DNA of 64,000 nucleotides from Cellulomonas sp. URHE0023 (GTDB lineage: Bacteria > Actinomycetota > Actinomycetes > Actinomycetales > Cellulomonadaceae), in the NCBI RefSeq assembly GCF_000688475.1, contig NZ_JIAN01000005.1, positions 372,001 through 436,000 of the forward strand, read 5' to 3'. A program made the position numbers and the translations under genes. Below the pieces are notes generated by a model. It searched no databases, was not told where the DNA came from, and was given only the letters and a program-made list of their open reading frames with translations. Below, piece after piece: positions 33,617-41,420 of the stretch; position 1 is the first letter of the stretch, and the number at the start of each line of letters is the position of its first letter.

Positions 33617-34822
33617 TCAGTCGTGGTCCGGATCGAGACCGATCAGCGGGAAGACCGCCGAGCGGGTCGACCGGATGGCGCGGTCCACGTCGTCACCCGG
33701 GTCGTAGCCGGACGTCCAGGGGCTGAAGCGGGCGTCACGACCATCAGTCATGCGGTCCGGCCCGCGCCGGCCGTAGCGCTCCTGGACGACGGAGCGCCAG
33801 CTCTCGGGCACGACCGTGTCCGGGTCCACGGGCTGGTGGGTCGCGACGCCGATCAGGTGGGCCCACGACCGCGGCACGACGTCGACGACGGCGTAGCCCC
33901 CACCGCCGAGCGCGAGCCATCGGCCGTCCGTGACCTCGTGCGCCAGCCGGTGCAGCATCTGCGCGGCTGCTCGTTGACCGTCGATGCTCACCCGCAGGTG
34001 GGTCAGCGGATCCAGCAGGTGCGTGTCACAGCCGTGCTGCGTGACCAGGACGTCGGGCGCAAACCCCCGCACCACGGCGGGCACGATCGCGTCGATCGCG
34101 CGCAGCCAGCCGGCATCGCCCGTTCCCGACGGCAGGGGGATGTTCACCGCCGTGCCCTCAGCCCCCGAACCACCGGTCTCGCGCGCGTGCCCGGTCCCGG
34201 GGAAGAGCGCGTGCCCCGTCTCGTGGACGGACAGCGTCAGGACGCGCGGCTCGTCCCAGAAGATCTGCTGCACCCCGTCTCCGTGGTGCGCGTCCACGTC
34301 GACGTACGCCACCCGCCCGGCGCCCGCATCCAGCAGCGTGCGGATGGCCGCCGCCGCGTCGTTGTACACGCAGAACCCCGACGCGGCGGCCGGCATGGCG
34401 TGATGCAGCCCGCCCGTCACGTTCACCGCATGGGCCGTCCGCCCCTCCCAGACGGCCAGCGCCGAGTCGACGCTGCCCTGCACGACGCGTGCGGTCGCCT
34501 CGTGCATGCCCGGGAAGATCGGGTCGTCGGTCGTCCCCAGGCCGTGGTCGAGGTCCACCACACCCTCCGACGAGGCCCTGTGCACCGCGGCGATGTAGGC
34601 ACGGTCGTGCACGAGGGCGAGCAGGTCGTCGGAGGCGACTCCCGCATCGGCGAGCTCGACGCCCGGACCGTCGAGCAGACCGAGGTCCTGGGCCAGCCGG
34701 ATGGTCAGGTCCAGCCGCTCGGACGTCATCGGGTGCCCCTGCCCGAAGTCGTAGGCCAGCATGTCCCGCGACCAGACGACGCGCACCGGTCCGTCGAGGG
34801 GCTGCTCGTCCGTCGGCGTCAT
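33617..34822 (-). CDS. acuC: AcuC-type histone deacetylase-like protein
   Basis: 401-aa zinc-dependent deacetylase of the arginase/HDAC fold. The metal and catalytic residues are visible in HHAMPAAASGFCVYNDAA, VAYVDVDAHHGDGVQ and TQHGCDTHLLDPL. In other bacteria AcuC deacetylates acetyl-CoA synthetase; no acs or acuA is in this window, so the substrate is inferred. Monocistronic, convergent with nothing close on the left, and divergent from trkH. Confidence 0.9.
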   Translation of the reverse strand: MTPTDEQPLDGPVRVVWSRDMLAYDFGQGHPMTSERLDLTIRLAQDLGLLDGPGVELADAGVASDDLLALVHDRAYIAAVHRASSEGVVDLDHGLGTTDDPIFPGMHEATARVVQGSVDSALAVWEGRTAHAVNVTGGLHHAMPAAASGFCVYNDAAAAIRTLLDAGAGRVAYVDVDAHHGDGVQQIFWDEPRVLTLSVHETGHALFPGTGHARETGGSGAEGTAVNIPLPSGTGDAGWLRAIDAIVPAVVRGFAPDVLVTQHGCDTHLLDPLTHLRVSIDGQRAAAQMLHRLAHEVTDGRWLALGGGGYAVVDVVPRSWAHLIGVATHQPVDPDTVVPESWRSVVQERYGRRGPDRMTDGRDARFSPWTSGYDPGDDVDRAIRSTRSAVFPLIGLDPDHD

Positions 34823-34938
34823 GCGCCCACCGTCGCACCCGCCCGGTCCGGTGTCGATCCGACGGGAGGCTGTGTCGGCTCGTTCACCGCGCCACCTACA
34901 TGCCAGAGTGAGCCCTTTGGTGTGGAGCGGGAGGTGCG

Positions 34939-36315
34939 ATGGCGCGGGGTAGCCGCGACGTGACGGTGTGGGCGCGGGAGTTCGTCGACCGCTCGGCCCG
35001 CCACTCCCCCGCCCGGCTGGCCCTCGGTGTCTTCGCGCTCGTCATCTCGATCATCACGGTCCTGCTCTCGGCACCCTGGTCCACCTCGAGCCGGCACCGG
35101 GCGCCGTTCGTCGACGCCCTTTTCACCGCGACGTCGGCGAGCACCGTCACGGGCCTGGTCGTCGTGCCGACCGGGTCCTACTGGTCCCCGGCGGGCCTCG
35201 TCGTGATCCTTGTCGCGATCCAGGTGGGCGGCCTCGGCGTGATGACGCTCGCGTCGCTGCTCGGCATGGCGGTGTCGAGACGGATCGGACTGACGCAGCG
35301 GCTGCTCGTCTCGTCGGAGACCAAGGAGACGCGGCTCGGCGAGGTCGGCTCGCTCATCCGTACCGTGCTCATCACCTCGGTGACCCTCGAGGCTTTCATC
35401 GCGCTGGTCCTGTTCCCCCGGTTCCTCCTGCACGACGAGTCCGCCGGGAAGGCCGCCTGGCACTCCGTCTTCTACGCCGTCTCCGCGTTCAACAACGCCG
35501 GCTTCATCCCGACGACGTACGGCCTCGACCCGTTCGTGTCGGACTGGTGGGTCCTGCTGCCGATCATCATCGGCGTGTTCATCGGCTCCCTGGGATTCCC
35601 GGTGATCCTCAACGTCTCCCGGCACCTCCGCGAGCCGCGGCGGTGGAGCCTGCACTCCAAGCTGACCATCACCACCAGCCTCGGCCTCGTCCTTGCCGGG
35701 GCGGTGCTCCTCGCGGCGCTCGAGTGGACGAACCCCAAGACGTTCGCCCCGCTCGACTTCAGCGGCACCGCGCTCGCCTCGCTGTTCGCCGGGGTGATGC
35801 CTCGCTCGGGCGGGTTCTCGACGGTGGACGTGGGTCAGATGCACGAGTCCACCTGGCTGGTCACGGACGCCCTGATGTTCGTCGGCGGCGGCTCGGCCTC
35901 GACCGCGGGTGGCATCAAGGTGACCACCCTGGCCGTCATGCTCCTGGCGATCCTCGCCGAAGGGCGCGGCGACAAGGACGTCGAGGCGTACGGTCGGCGC
36001 ATCCCGCGCGAGGCGCTGCAGGTGGCCATCGCGGTCACCATGGTCTCGGCGACGTTCGTGCTCATCGCGTCGCTGCTCCTGCTGTCGATGACCGACCTCG
36101 CCCTGGACCGGGTGCTCTTCGAGGTGATCTCGGCGTTCGCGACCTGCGGGTTGTCCACCGGGATCACGCCCGACCTGCCCAACAAGGCCAAGTACGTGCT
36201 CGTCGTGCTCATGTTCATCGGCCGAACTGGCACGATGACGCTTGCGGCCGCGCTCGCGCTGCGCAACCGTCGTCGGGTCATCCGGCTACCGGAAGAGAGG
36301 CCGATCATTGGCTGA
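34939..36315 (+). CDS. TrkH/KtrB family potassium uptake protein, membrane subunit
   Basis: 458-aa K+ channel-like transporter with four M-P-M repeats. Each pore loop is recognisable: TSASTVTGLVV, VSAFNNAGFIP, MPRSGGFSTVD and SAFATCGLSTG. The gating-loop helix is MFVGGGSASTAGGIKVTT. Size and loops fit KtrB more than the larger TrkH. GGGAGG lies 4-9 bases before the ATG. The 3' end overlaps the regulatory subunit gene. Confidence 0.94.
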   Translation: MARGSRDVTVWAREFVDRSARHSPARLALGVFALVISIITVLLSAPWSTSSRHRAPFVDALFTATSASTVTGLVVVPTGSYWSPAGLVVILVAIQVGGLGVMTLASLLGMAVSRRIGLTQRLLVSSETKETRLGEVGSLIRTVLITSVTLEAFIALVLFPRFLLHDESAGKAAWHSVFYAVSAFNNAGFIPTTYGLDPFVSDWWVLLPIIIGVFIGSLGFPVILNVSRHLREPRRWSLHSKLTITTSLGLVLAGAVLLAALEWTNPKTFAPLDFSGTALASLFAGVMPRSGGFSTVDVGQMHESTWLVTDALMFVGGGSASTAGGIKVTTLAVMLLAILAEGRGDKDVEAYGRRIPREALQVAIAVTMVSATFVLIASLLLLSMTDLALDRVLFEVISAFATCGLSTGITPDLPNKAKYVLVVLMFIGRTGTMTLAAALALRNRRRVIRLPEERPIIG

Positions 36316-37015
36316 CAGGTTCGGTGACCTCTCCAAGGGGTCCCAGAATGCTCCGCGCACACCGAAGAAGGACGCCGGTGTGCTCGTCATCGGGCTCGGC
36401 CGGTTCGGGTCCTCCATCGCCGCGACCCTCGACCGGCTCGGCCAGGACGTGCTCGCCGTCGAGCGCAACCCTGAGCTGGTCGCGCAGTGGGCCGGCCGGA
36501 TCGCGCTCGTCGAGGCGGACGCCGCCAACCCCGACGCCCTCGAGCAGCTCGGTGCCCGCGAGTTCCCGGTCGCGGTGGTCGGCGTCGGCTCCTACCTCGA
36601 GGCATCGGTGCTGATCGCGGGCAACCTGGTCGACATCGGCGTACCGCAGATCTGGGCCAAGGCCATCAGCAACGAGCACGCGCGCATCCTGCAGCGGATC
36701 GGCGTCCACCACGTCGTGCTCCCCGAGGCCGACGCGGGCGCGCGCGTGGCGCACCTGGTGTCCGGGAAGCTGCTCGACTACATCGAGGTCGAGGACGGCT
36801 TCACGATCGTGAAGATGCGGCCGCCCAAGGAGACCCAGGGGTTCACGCTCGCCCAGTCGAAGGTCCGCGAGCGCTACGGGGTGACCGTCGTCGGCGTGAA
36901 GAGCCCCGGACAGGACTTCGTCTACGCAACCCCGACGACGCGGCTGTCGTCGAACGACCTGATCATCGTGTCCGGCCACGCCGACCTGCTGGAGCGCTTC
37001 GCCGCGCGACCGTAG
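36308..37015 (+). CDS. TrkA/KtrA family potassium uptake regulatory protein
   Basis: 235-aa cytoplasmic RCK subunit: N-terminal NAD/ATP-binding VIGLGRFGSSIA (~residues 26-37), acidic ERN at the end of strand 2, and a C-terminal RCK_C domain with IIVSGH near the end. The TTG at 36308 overlaps the trkH stop and has an AGAGAGG site 8 bases upstream; no ATG/GTG lies in a better place, so a TTG start is proposed. It gates the adjacent channel subunit. Confidence 0.9.
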   Translation: MADRFGDLSKGSQNAPRTPKKDAGVLVIGLGRFGSSIAATLDRLGQDVLAVERNPELVAQWAGRIALVEADAANPDALEQLGAREFPVAVVGVGSYLEASVLIAGNLVDIGVPQIWAKAISNEHARILQRIGVHHVVLPEADAGARVAHLVSGKLLDYIEVEDGFTIVKMRPPKETQGFTLAQSKVRERYGVTVVGVKSPGQDFVYATPTTRLSSNDLIIVSGHADLLERFAARP

Positions 37016-37030
37016 GCGTCAGCTCGGCGC

Positions 37031-37789
37031 CTACGGCGTGCGACGGCGCAGCGTCGCGGCTCCGACCACCAGGGCCCCGACGATGAAGCCCGACACCACG
37101 GCGACGTCGCCGCGCACGTCCACCCAGGTCCCGCCGGCGGCCAGCTGCTGCATCGCGTCGAGCGCGTAGGTCAGCGGCAGGACGCGCGAGATCGCCTCCA
37201 GGACGGCCGGCATCTCGTCGCGGGGCATGAGCAGGCCGCACGTGATGAGCTGCGGGAACAGGATCAGCGGCATGAGCTGGACGGCCTGGAACTCGGTGCG
37301 TGCCAGCGCCGAGGCTCCCAGTCCCAGGGCGCAGCCGAGCACGGCGTCGAGCACCGCCACGAGGATGACCAGACCGATCGGCCCTGCGACGTCCATACCG
37401 CACACCAGGACCGCGAACCCGACGATCACGAACGCCTGGACGACGGCCAGGACCGCGAACGCGGCGGCATACCCGATGACCACGTCACCGCGACCGATGG
37501 GCAGCGTCATGAGCCGTTCGAGCGTGCCGGTCGTCCGCTCGCGCAGCGTGGCCACGCTGGTGACCAGGAACATCACGATCATCGGGAACAGGCCGACCAG
37601 CAGCGGACCGAACTGGTCCAGCACGGGCGTCCCGTGGAACATCCAGGCGATGAGGCCGATCAGCAGGCACGGCAGCAGGACCACCAGCGCGATCGTGCGC
37701 TTGTCGTGACGCAGCTGGGTCAGCACGCGCGACGCGGTCGCTCCCGTCAGGTAGGGCGTCAGGGGCCGCGTCCTCACCTCGACGCTCAT
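37031..37789 (-). CDS. ABC-2 type transporter permease
   Basis: 252-aa membrane subunit with six helices. RERTTGTLERLMTLPIGRGDVVIGY and PLILFPQLITCGLLMPRDEMPAVLEAISRVLPLTYALD are ABC-2/NodJ-type signatures of drug or polysaccharide exporters. ATG overlaps the ATPase stop (ATGA), fixing the start and the pairing. It is convergent with trkA (15 bases apart). Cargo unknown. Confidence 0.9.
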   Translation of the reverse strand: MSVEVRTRPLTPYLTGATASRVLTQLRHDKRTIALVVLLPCLLIGLIAWMFHGTPVLDQFGPLLVGLFPMIVMFLVTSVATLRERTTGTLERLMTLPIGRGDVVIGYAAAFAVLAVVQAFVIVGFAVLVCGMDVAGPIGLVILVAVLDAVLGCALGLGASALARTEFQAVQLMPLILFPQLITCGLLMPRDEMPAVLEAISRVLPLTYALDAMQQLAAGGTWVDVRGDVAVVSGFIVGALVVGAATLRRRTP

Positions 37790-38511
37790 GCTGCTGCCCC
37801 CGCCGCCTCGTCGACGAGGAGGAGGAACGCAGCCTCCGCGTCGCCCGTCCTGGTCCGCGCGAGCAGCTCGTCGAGCGTCGCGTCCGCCAGCACGCCGCCG
37901 CCGCGCATCAGGACCAGCCGGTCGCAGCGGGCCGCCTCGTCCATCACGTGGCTGGACACGAGCAGGCTCACACCGCGCTCGGTGAGCCGTCGGAACATGG
38001 CCCACAGGTCGCGGCGCAGGACGGGGTCGAGGCCGACGGTCGGCTCGTCGAGGACGAGCAGGTCCGGAGAGCCCAGCAGTGCGATCGCTAGCGAGACCCG
38101 CGCCCTCTCGCCACCGGAGAGCGTGCCGATGATGCGCTTCTGCTTGTCCGCGAGGTCCACCTCCTGCAACGAACGCTGAACCTCGCCGTCCTCGACCCGC
38201 AGGATCGCTGCTGCGTAGCGCAGGTTCTCATGGACCGTGAGGTCGGCGTAGACGCTCGGAGCCTGCGTGACGTAGCCGACGCGGCTACGCAGGGAGGCCG
38301 AGCCCGCCGGCTGCCCCAGCACCATGACCGTCCCGCCGTCGACGACCTGCGAGCCGACGACGGCGCGCATCAGCGTGGTCTTGCCGCTGCCGCTCGGTCC
38401 CAGCAGGCCGACCACCTGGCCGACGGGCACGCTCAGGTCGAGCGACTCGATGACGACGCTCCCGCCTCGAACCACGCGCAACCCGCGGACCTCGATCGCG
38501 TTATTCCCCAT
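37786..38511 (-). CDS. ABC transporter ATP-binding protein
   Basis: 241-aa ATPase: Walker A GPSGSGKTT (~residues 38-46), Q-loop VTQAPSVY, signature LSGGERARVSLA, Walker B LLVLDEPTVGLDP, H-loop SSHVMDE. The ATG at 38511 lies within an 18-bp inverted repeat; CACAAT (38519-38524) ends 7 nt upstream, which suggests leaderless initiation. No Shine-Dalgarno is close. Forms an exporter with the overlapping permease; preceded by a TetR gene and a DinB/MDMPI protein on the same strand. Confidence 0.92.
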   Translation of the reverse strand: MGNNAIEVRGLRVVRGGSVVIESLDLSVPVGQVVGLLGPSGSGKTTLMRAVVGSQVVDGGTVMVLGQPAGSASLRSRVGYVTQAPSVYADLTVHENLRYAAAILRVEDGEVQRSLQEVDLADKQKRIIGTLSGGERARVSLAIALLGSPDLLVLDEPTVGLDPVLRRDLWAMFRRLTERGVSLLVSSHVMDEAARCDRLVLMRGGGVLADATLDELLARTRTGDAEAAFLLLVDEAAGAAA

Positions 38512-38520
38512 GTAGGGAAT
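38503..38520. promoter_or_regulatory. inverted repeat across the ABC ATPase start codon
   Basis: ATTCCCCATGTAGGGAAT has perfect 6-bp arms around the reverse complement of the ATG. It covers the predicted leaderless start, so a bound protein (possibly the TetR at 39384-39995) would block both transcription and translation. Confidence 0.5.
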
Positions 38521-38551
38521 TGTGCTCCTGCCCGCGAGCGACTGCAAGCCC

Positions 38552-39337
38552 CTACTGCGTCGACTCGACGATCGCCGCCCGCAGTCGCTGCGGAACCGCC
38601 GGGTCCCCCTCACGCGCCAGACCCTCACCGGCCGAGCGACCCCACAGCCACAGCTCGAGCTCCCAGGCCGTCCCGCTGACGGTCGCAGCAACGTCGTGGT
38701 CGTCGTCCTCCCAACCGACGAGCTCAGCACACGGGTCGTCGTACGCCTTGCCGGTCGTGGGCGACGTTCCCGTGAACCGCCCGAAGGCCACCAGCCACTC
38801 GCGACCCGCATCCGTCGCACGAACCCGGATGCGCGGGCCGTCGGGGGTGAACCGCGCCCAGGGCGGCAGACCGCTGAGCATCACGGCCAACAGCTCGTCG
38901 ACCCCGTCAGCGGCGAGCTCCGGACCAGGGTCGGTGACCGGCAGACCCGCCGTCTGCTCGGCGTCGACGCGGTGCACCAGCGCCTCGTGAGCCTGCCGTC
39001 GGCTGACCCAGCCCACCGTGCCGCCCGAGGTCGACCACGACCAGCACGCATCGTGCGGGTCCCGGTCTGCGAGAGCCTCGAGCAGCGCGGTGGTCCGGGT
39101 GCGCAGGAACGGGACCAGCTCGACGTCCGGCCGTCGCACCGTCTCCTCGAGCTCGTCGGGACCCGTGGGCGCCTGCGCGACCAGGGAGGCCCAGAAGTCC
39201 TGGACCTCGCCCACGTGGTAGGCCAGGTCTGCGGCGTCCCAGTCGGGGCACGACGGCACCCGGCTCCCCGTCGGCGCCGACGCGAGCGCATCGGCGGCGC
39301 GCGCGGACTCCTGGGCGATCACGTAGGCGTAGTCCAT
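38552..39337 (-). CDS. maleylpyruvate isomerase-family mycothiol-dependent enzyme (DinB fold)
   Basis: 261-aa protein with an N-terminal DinB/MDMPI helical bundle (residues ~1-150) holding the metal His positions in DLAYHVGEVQDFW and RRQAHEALVHRVDAE, plus a C-terminal MDMPI/SCP2-like domain (~165-250). These are thought to use mycothiol in thiol transfer or isomerisation; true substrate unknown. TAGCGT 7 nt before the ATG at 39337 supports this leaderless start over an ATG 10 codons earlier. Between a TetR gene and the ABC genes. Confidence 0.85.
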   Translation of the reverse strand: MDYAYVIAQESARAADALASAPTGSRVPSCPDWDAADLAYHVGEVQDFWASLVAQAPTGPDELEETVRRPDVELVPFLRTRTTALLEALADRDPHDACWSWSTSGGTVGWVSRRQAHEALVHRVDAEQTAGLPVTDPGPELAADGVDELLAVMLSGLPPWARFTPDGPRIRVRATDAGREWLVAFGRFTGTSPTTGKAYDDPCAELVGWEDDDHDVAATVSGTAWELELWLWGRSAGEGLAREGDPAVPQRLRAAIVESTQ

Positions 39338-39383
39338 CCAGCGCACGCTACCCACGGCCGCAGACACGCGCCGGGGTCGGCGA

Positions 39384-39995
39384 CTACTGGGTCAGGTAAC
39401 GCTGCAGCGTCGGAGCGACGAGCTCGACCACACGTGGGACCGGTAGCGACGCGATCGGCTCCAGGTGCATCACGTTGCGGGCGAGCAGGACACCGGCCAC
39501 CTGCGAGACCACCAACGAGACCCGCAGGGCGGGGTCCGGGCCGGGCAGGAGCGTCGCCACCTCGGCGAACACCTCGCGCCCGACGTAGCCCAGAAGCGCC
39601 TCGGCCTGCACCTCGCTCGAGCTCAGGCCCGCGAACGCCACCCGGAACGCGGCCCCGCCGTCCGCCTCCCAGACCCCGAGGACCGTGGTCAGCAGCCGTT
39701 CTCCGAGCCCGTCGACACCGCCGGCGACCACCGCCGCGACGAGCTCCGCGGGGTCCACGTCCACCGGGATCATCCCCGCCGCGAACAGCTCCGCCTTGTC
39801 CTGGAAGTAGTGCCGCACCAGGGCCGGGTCCACCTCCGCGCGGCGCGCGACCGACCGGATGCTCGCGCCGTCGTAGCCCCGCTCGGCGAACTCGTGCCGC
39901 GCGGCGGACAAGATGGCGCCGCGCGTGTCGGAGCCCCCAGGTCGCCGCCCGCGAGGACGGACCGACTCGGCCGGGTCAGCCTGCGGCGTGGACAT
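39384..39995 (-). CDS. TetR family transcriptional regulator
   Basis: 203-aa regulator; HTH about residues 25-70 (TRGAILSAARHEFAERGYDGASIRSVARRAEVDPALVRHYFQDK). The C-terminal domain (LLGYVGREVFAEVA, LLARNVMHLEPIAS) is of the TetR_C subtype seen beside ABC exporters. TAGGCT lies 6 nt before the ATG, a leaderless start. Probably controls the downstream MDMPI and ABC genes. Confidence 0.9.
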   Translation of the reverse strand: MSTPQADPAESVRPRGRRPGGSDTRGAILSAARHEFAERGYDGASIRSVARRAEVDPALVRHYFQDKAELFAAGMIPVDVDPAELVAAVVAGGVDGLGERLLTTVLGVWEADGGAAFRVAFAGLSSSEVQAEALLGYVGREVFAEVATLLPGPDPALRVSLVVSQVAGVLLARNVMHLEPIASLPVPRVVELVAPTLQRYLTQ

Positions 39996-40001
39996 GGAGG
40001 C

Positions 40002-40007
40002 AGCCTA
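40002..40007 (-). promoter_or_regulatory. leaderless -10 box of the tetR gene
   Basis: TAGGCT on the minus strand ends 6 nt before the ATG at 39995. The same hexamer precedes menB. Confidence 0.55.
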
Positions 40008-40030
40008 GGAGCGCGGAACGGCGAGCGCCT

Positions 40031-40870
40031 TCAGGACGAGTACTGGGCGCCGAGCTCGCGCGACCGGTCCCGGGCGGCCTCTGCGGCCGCGACGATGCCT
40101 GCCCGCACGCCGTGCGCGTCGAGCACCTGGACAGCAGCGACCGTGGTCCCGCCCGGGGACGACACGCGCTCGCGCAGGATCGCGGGATGGTCGCCCGACT
40201 GCGCGGCAAGGGCGGCCGAGCCCTCCACCGTGGCCACGGCGAGCCTGGTGGCGACGTCCCGGCTCAGGCCGAGCAGGACGCCGGCTTCCGCCATCGCGTC
40301 GATCACGTAGAACGCGTACGCCGGGCCCGACCCTGAGATCGCGGTGACCGCGTCCAGGTCCTTCTCCTCGACCCGCAGGACGAGCCCCGTCGAGGCGAGC
40401 ATCTTCTCGACCAGGACGAGGTGCCCGGTGCTCGCGTGCGTCCCGGCGGCGATCGCGCTCGCCCCCTTGCCGACGACCGCCGGGGTGTTCGGCATGACCC
40501 GGACCACGGGTGTGCCCTGCGCGAGCCGCTTCTCATAGCTAGCGATCGGCAAACCTGCCGCGACGCTCACGACGAGCGCACCACCGCGCAGCACCGGCCG
40601 GATCTCGTCGAGCACCGAGGCGACGACGTTCGGTTTCACCGCGAGCAGGACGACGTCCGCGCGCCCCGCGGCCTGCGCGTTGGACGCCCCGGTCCGCACG
40701 CCGTACGTCTTCGCGAGCTGACCTGCGCGCTCGACGGCTCGCTCCGTGACCTCGACCTGCTCGGCGGTCCAGCCCGCGGTCAGCAGGGCGCTCAGCAGGG
40801 TCTCGCCCATCACGCCACCGCCCAGCACCGCGATCTGTGGCGTGCCCTGCTGGGTCACCGGCTCCGTCAT
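40031..40870 (-). CDS. proC: pyrroline-5-carboxylate reductase
   Basis: 279-aa NAD(P)H enzyme of the last step of proline synthesis. Rossmann motif LGGGVMGETLL (~residues 15-25), VLLAVKPNV, VVRVMPNTPAVVGKGASAI, and the C-terminal ProC signature SSPGGTTVAAV are present. GGAGGACG lies just before the ATG. Length fits the family. Confidence 0.95.
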   Translation of the reverse strand: MTEPVTQQGTPQIAVLGGGVMGETLLSALLTAGWTAEQVEVTERAVERAGQLAKTYGVRTGASNAQAAGRADVVLLAVKPNVVASVLDEIRPVLRGGALVVSVAAGLPIASYEKRLAQGTPVVRVMPNTPAVVGKGASAIAAGTHASTGHLVLVEKMLASTGLVLRVEEKDLDAVTAISGSGPAYAFYVIDAMAEAGVLLGLSRDVATRLAVATVEGSAALAAQSGDHPAILRERVSSPGGTTVAAVQVLDAHGVRAGIVAAAEAARDRSRELGAQYSS

Positions 40871-40924
40871 CGTCGTCCTCCGTCCGTGCCGCGCCCGCGA
40901 CGCGCAGAGCCTACTGAGTCACGG

Positions 40925-41317
40925 CTAGAGCTCGCGGCCGTAGGCCAGGACCGTGGCGCCGTGCTCCTCCGTGCCGCAGACGTCGACCATGATCTTCGTC
41001 CAGTCCAGGGACATGAACGACGTGTCAGCCCAGAGCGTCAGCGGTGCACCGTCCGCGTCGACCGTGAACCGCTCGTCATGCGTCACCCACGTCACCTCGC
41101 CCGTGTACGGCACCGTGTCGTCGTTGCTGCACGGACCCTCGCCCGCCCCTACCGGGACCTCCGTGAAGGTGCCCGTGCCGTCCGCACGAAGCTCGATCGT
41201 CGATCCCTCGGTGTGGATGGCGTCCCACCTGGCAGGCAAGGGTGTGGGCGGCCCGCCGTGCGAGCAGGCCGAGCACCCCAGAACCACGCCGACCAGCAGT
41301 GCCACCCGTCGCCTCAT
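40925..41317 (-). CDS. small lipoprotein, function unknown
   Basis: 130-aa protein with a short signal and lipobox (VVLGCSAC). The mature part is a small beta-rich domain with single Cys residues (GPCSNDD, VDVCGTEE) that could form a disulfide. No family recognised. TACGGT 7 nt before the ATG supports the start and leaderless transcription. Between proC and the adaptor operon, all on the minus strand. Confidence 0.75.
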   Translation of the reverse strand: MRRRVALLVGVVLGCSACSHGGPPTPLPARWDAIHTEGSTIELRADGTGTFTEVPVGAGEGPCSNDDTVPYTGEVTWVTHDERFTVDADGAPLTLWADTSFMSLDWTKIMVDVCGTEEHGATVLAYGREL

Positions 41318-41420
41318 GCCCGGGACCGTATGACGAGTTCGCCGGGCTCGTCGCCGGTTCGTGTGCACGTTCGGTGCAGGCCCCGCACGGAGCAGAGCGC
41401 CCGGCCCGCGTCTGCTCGCG

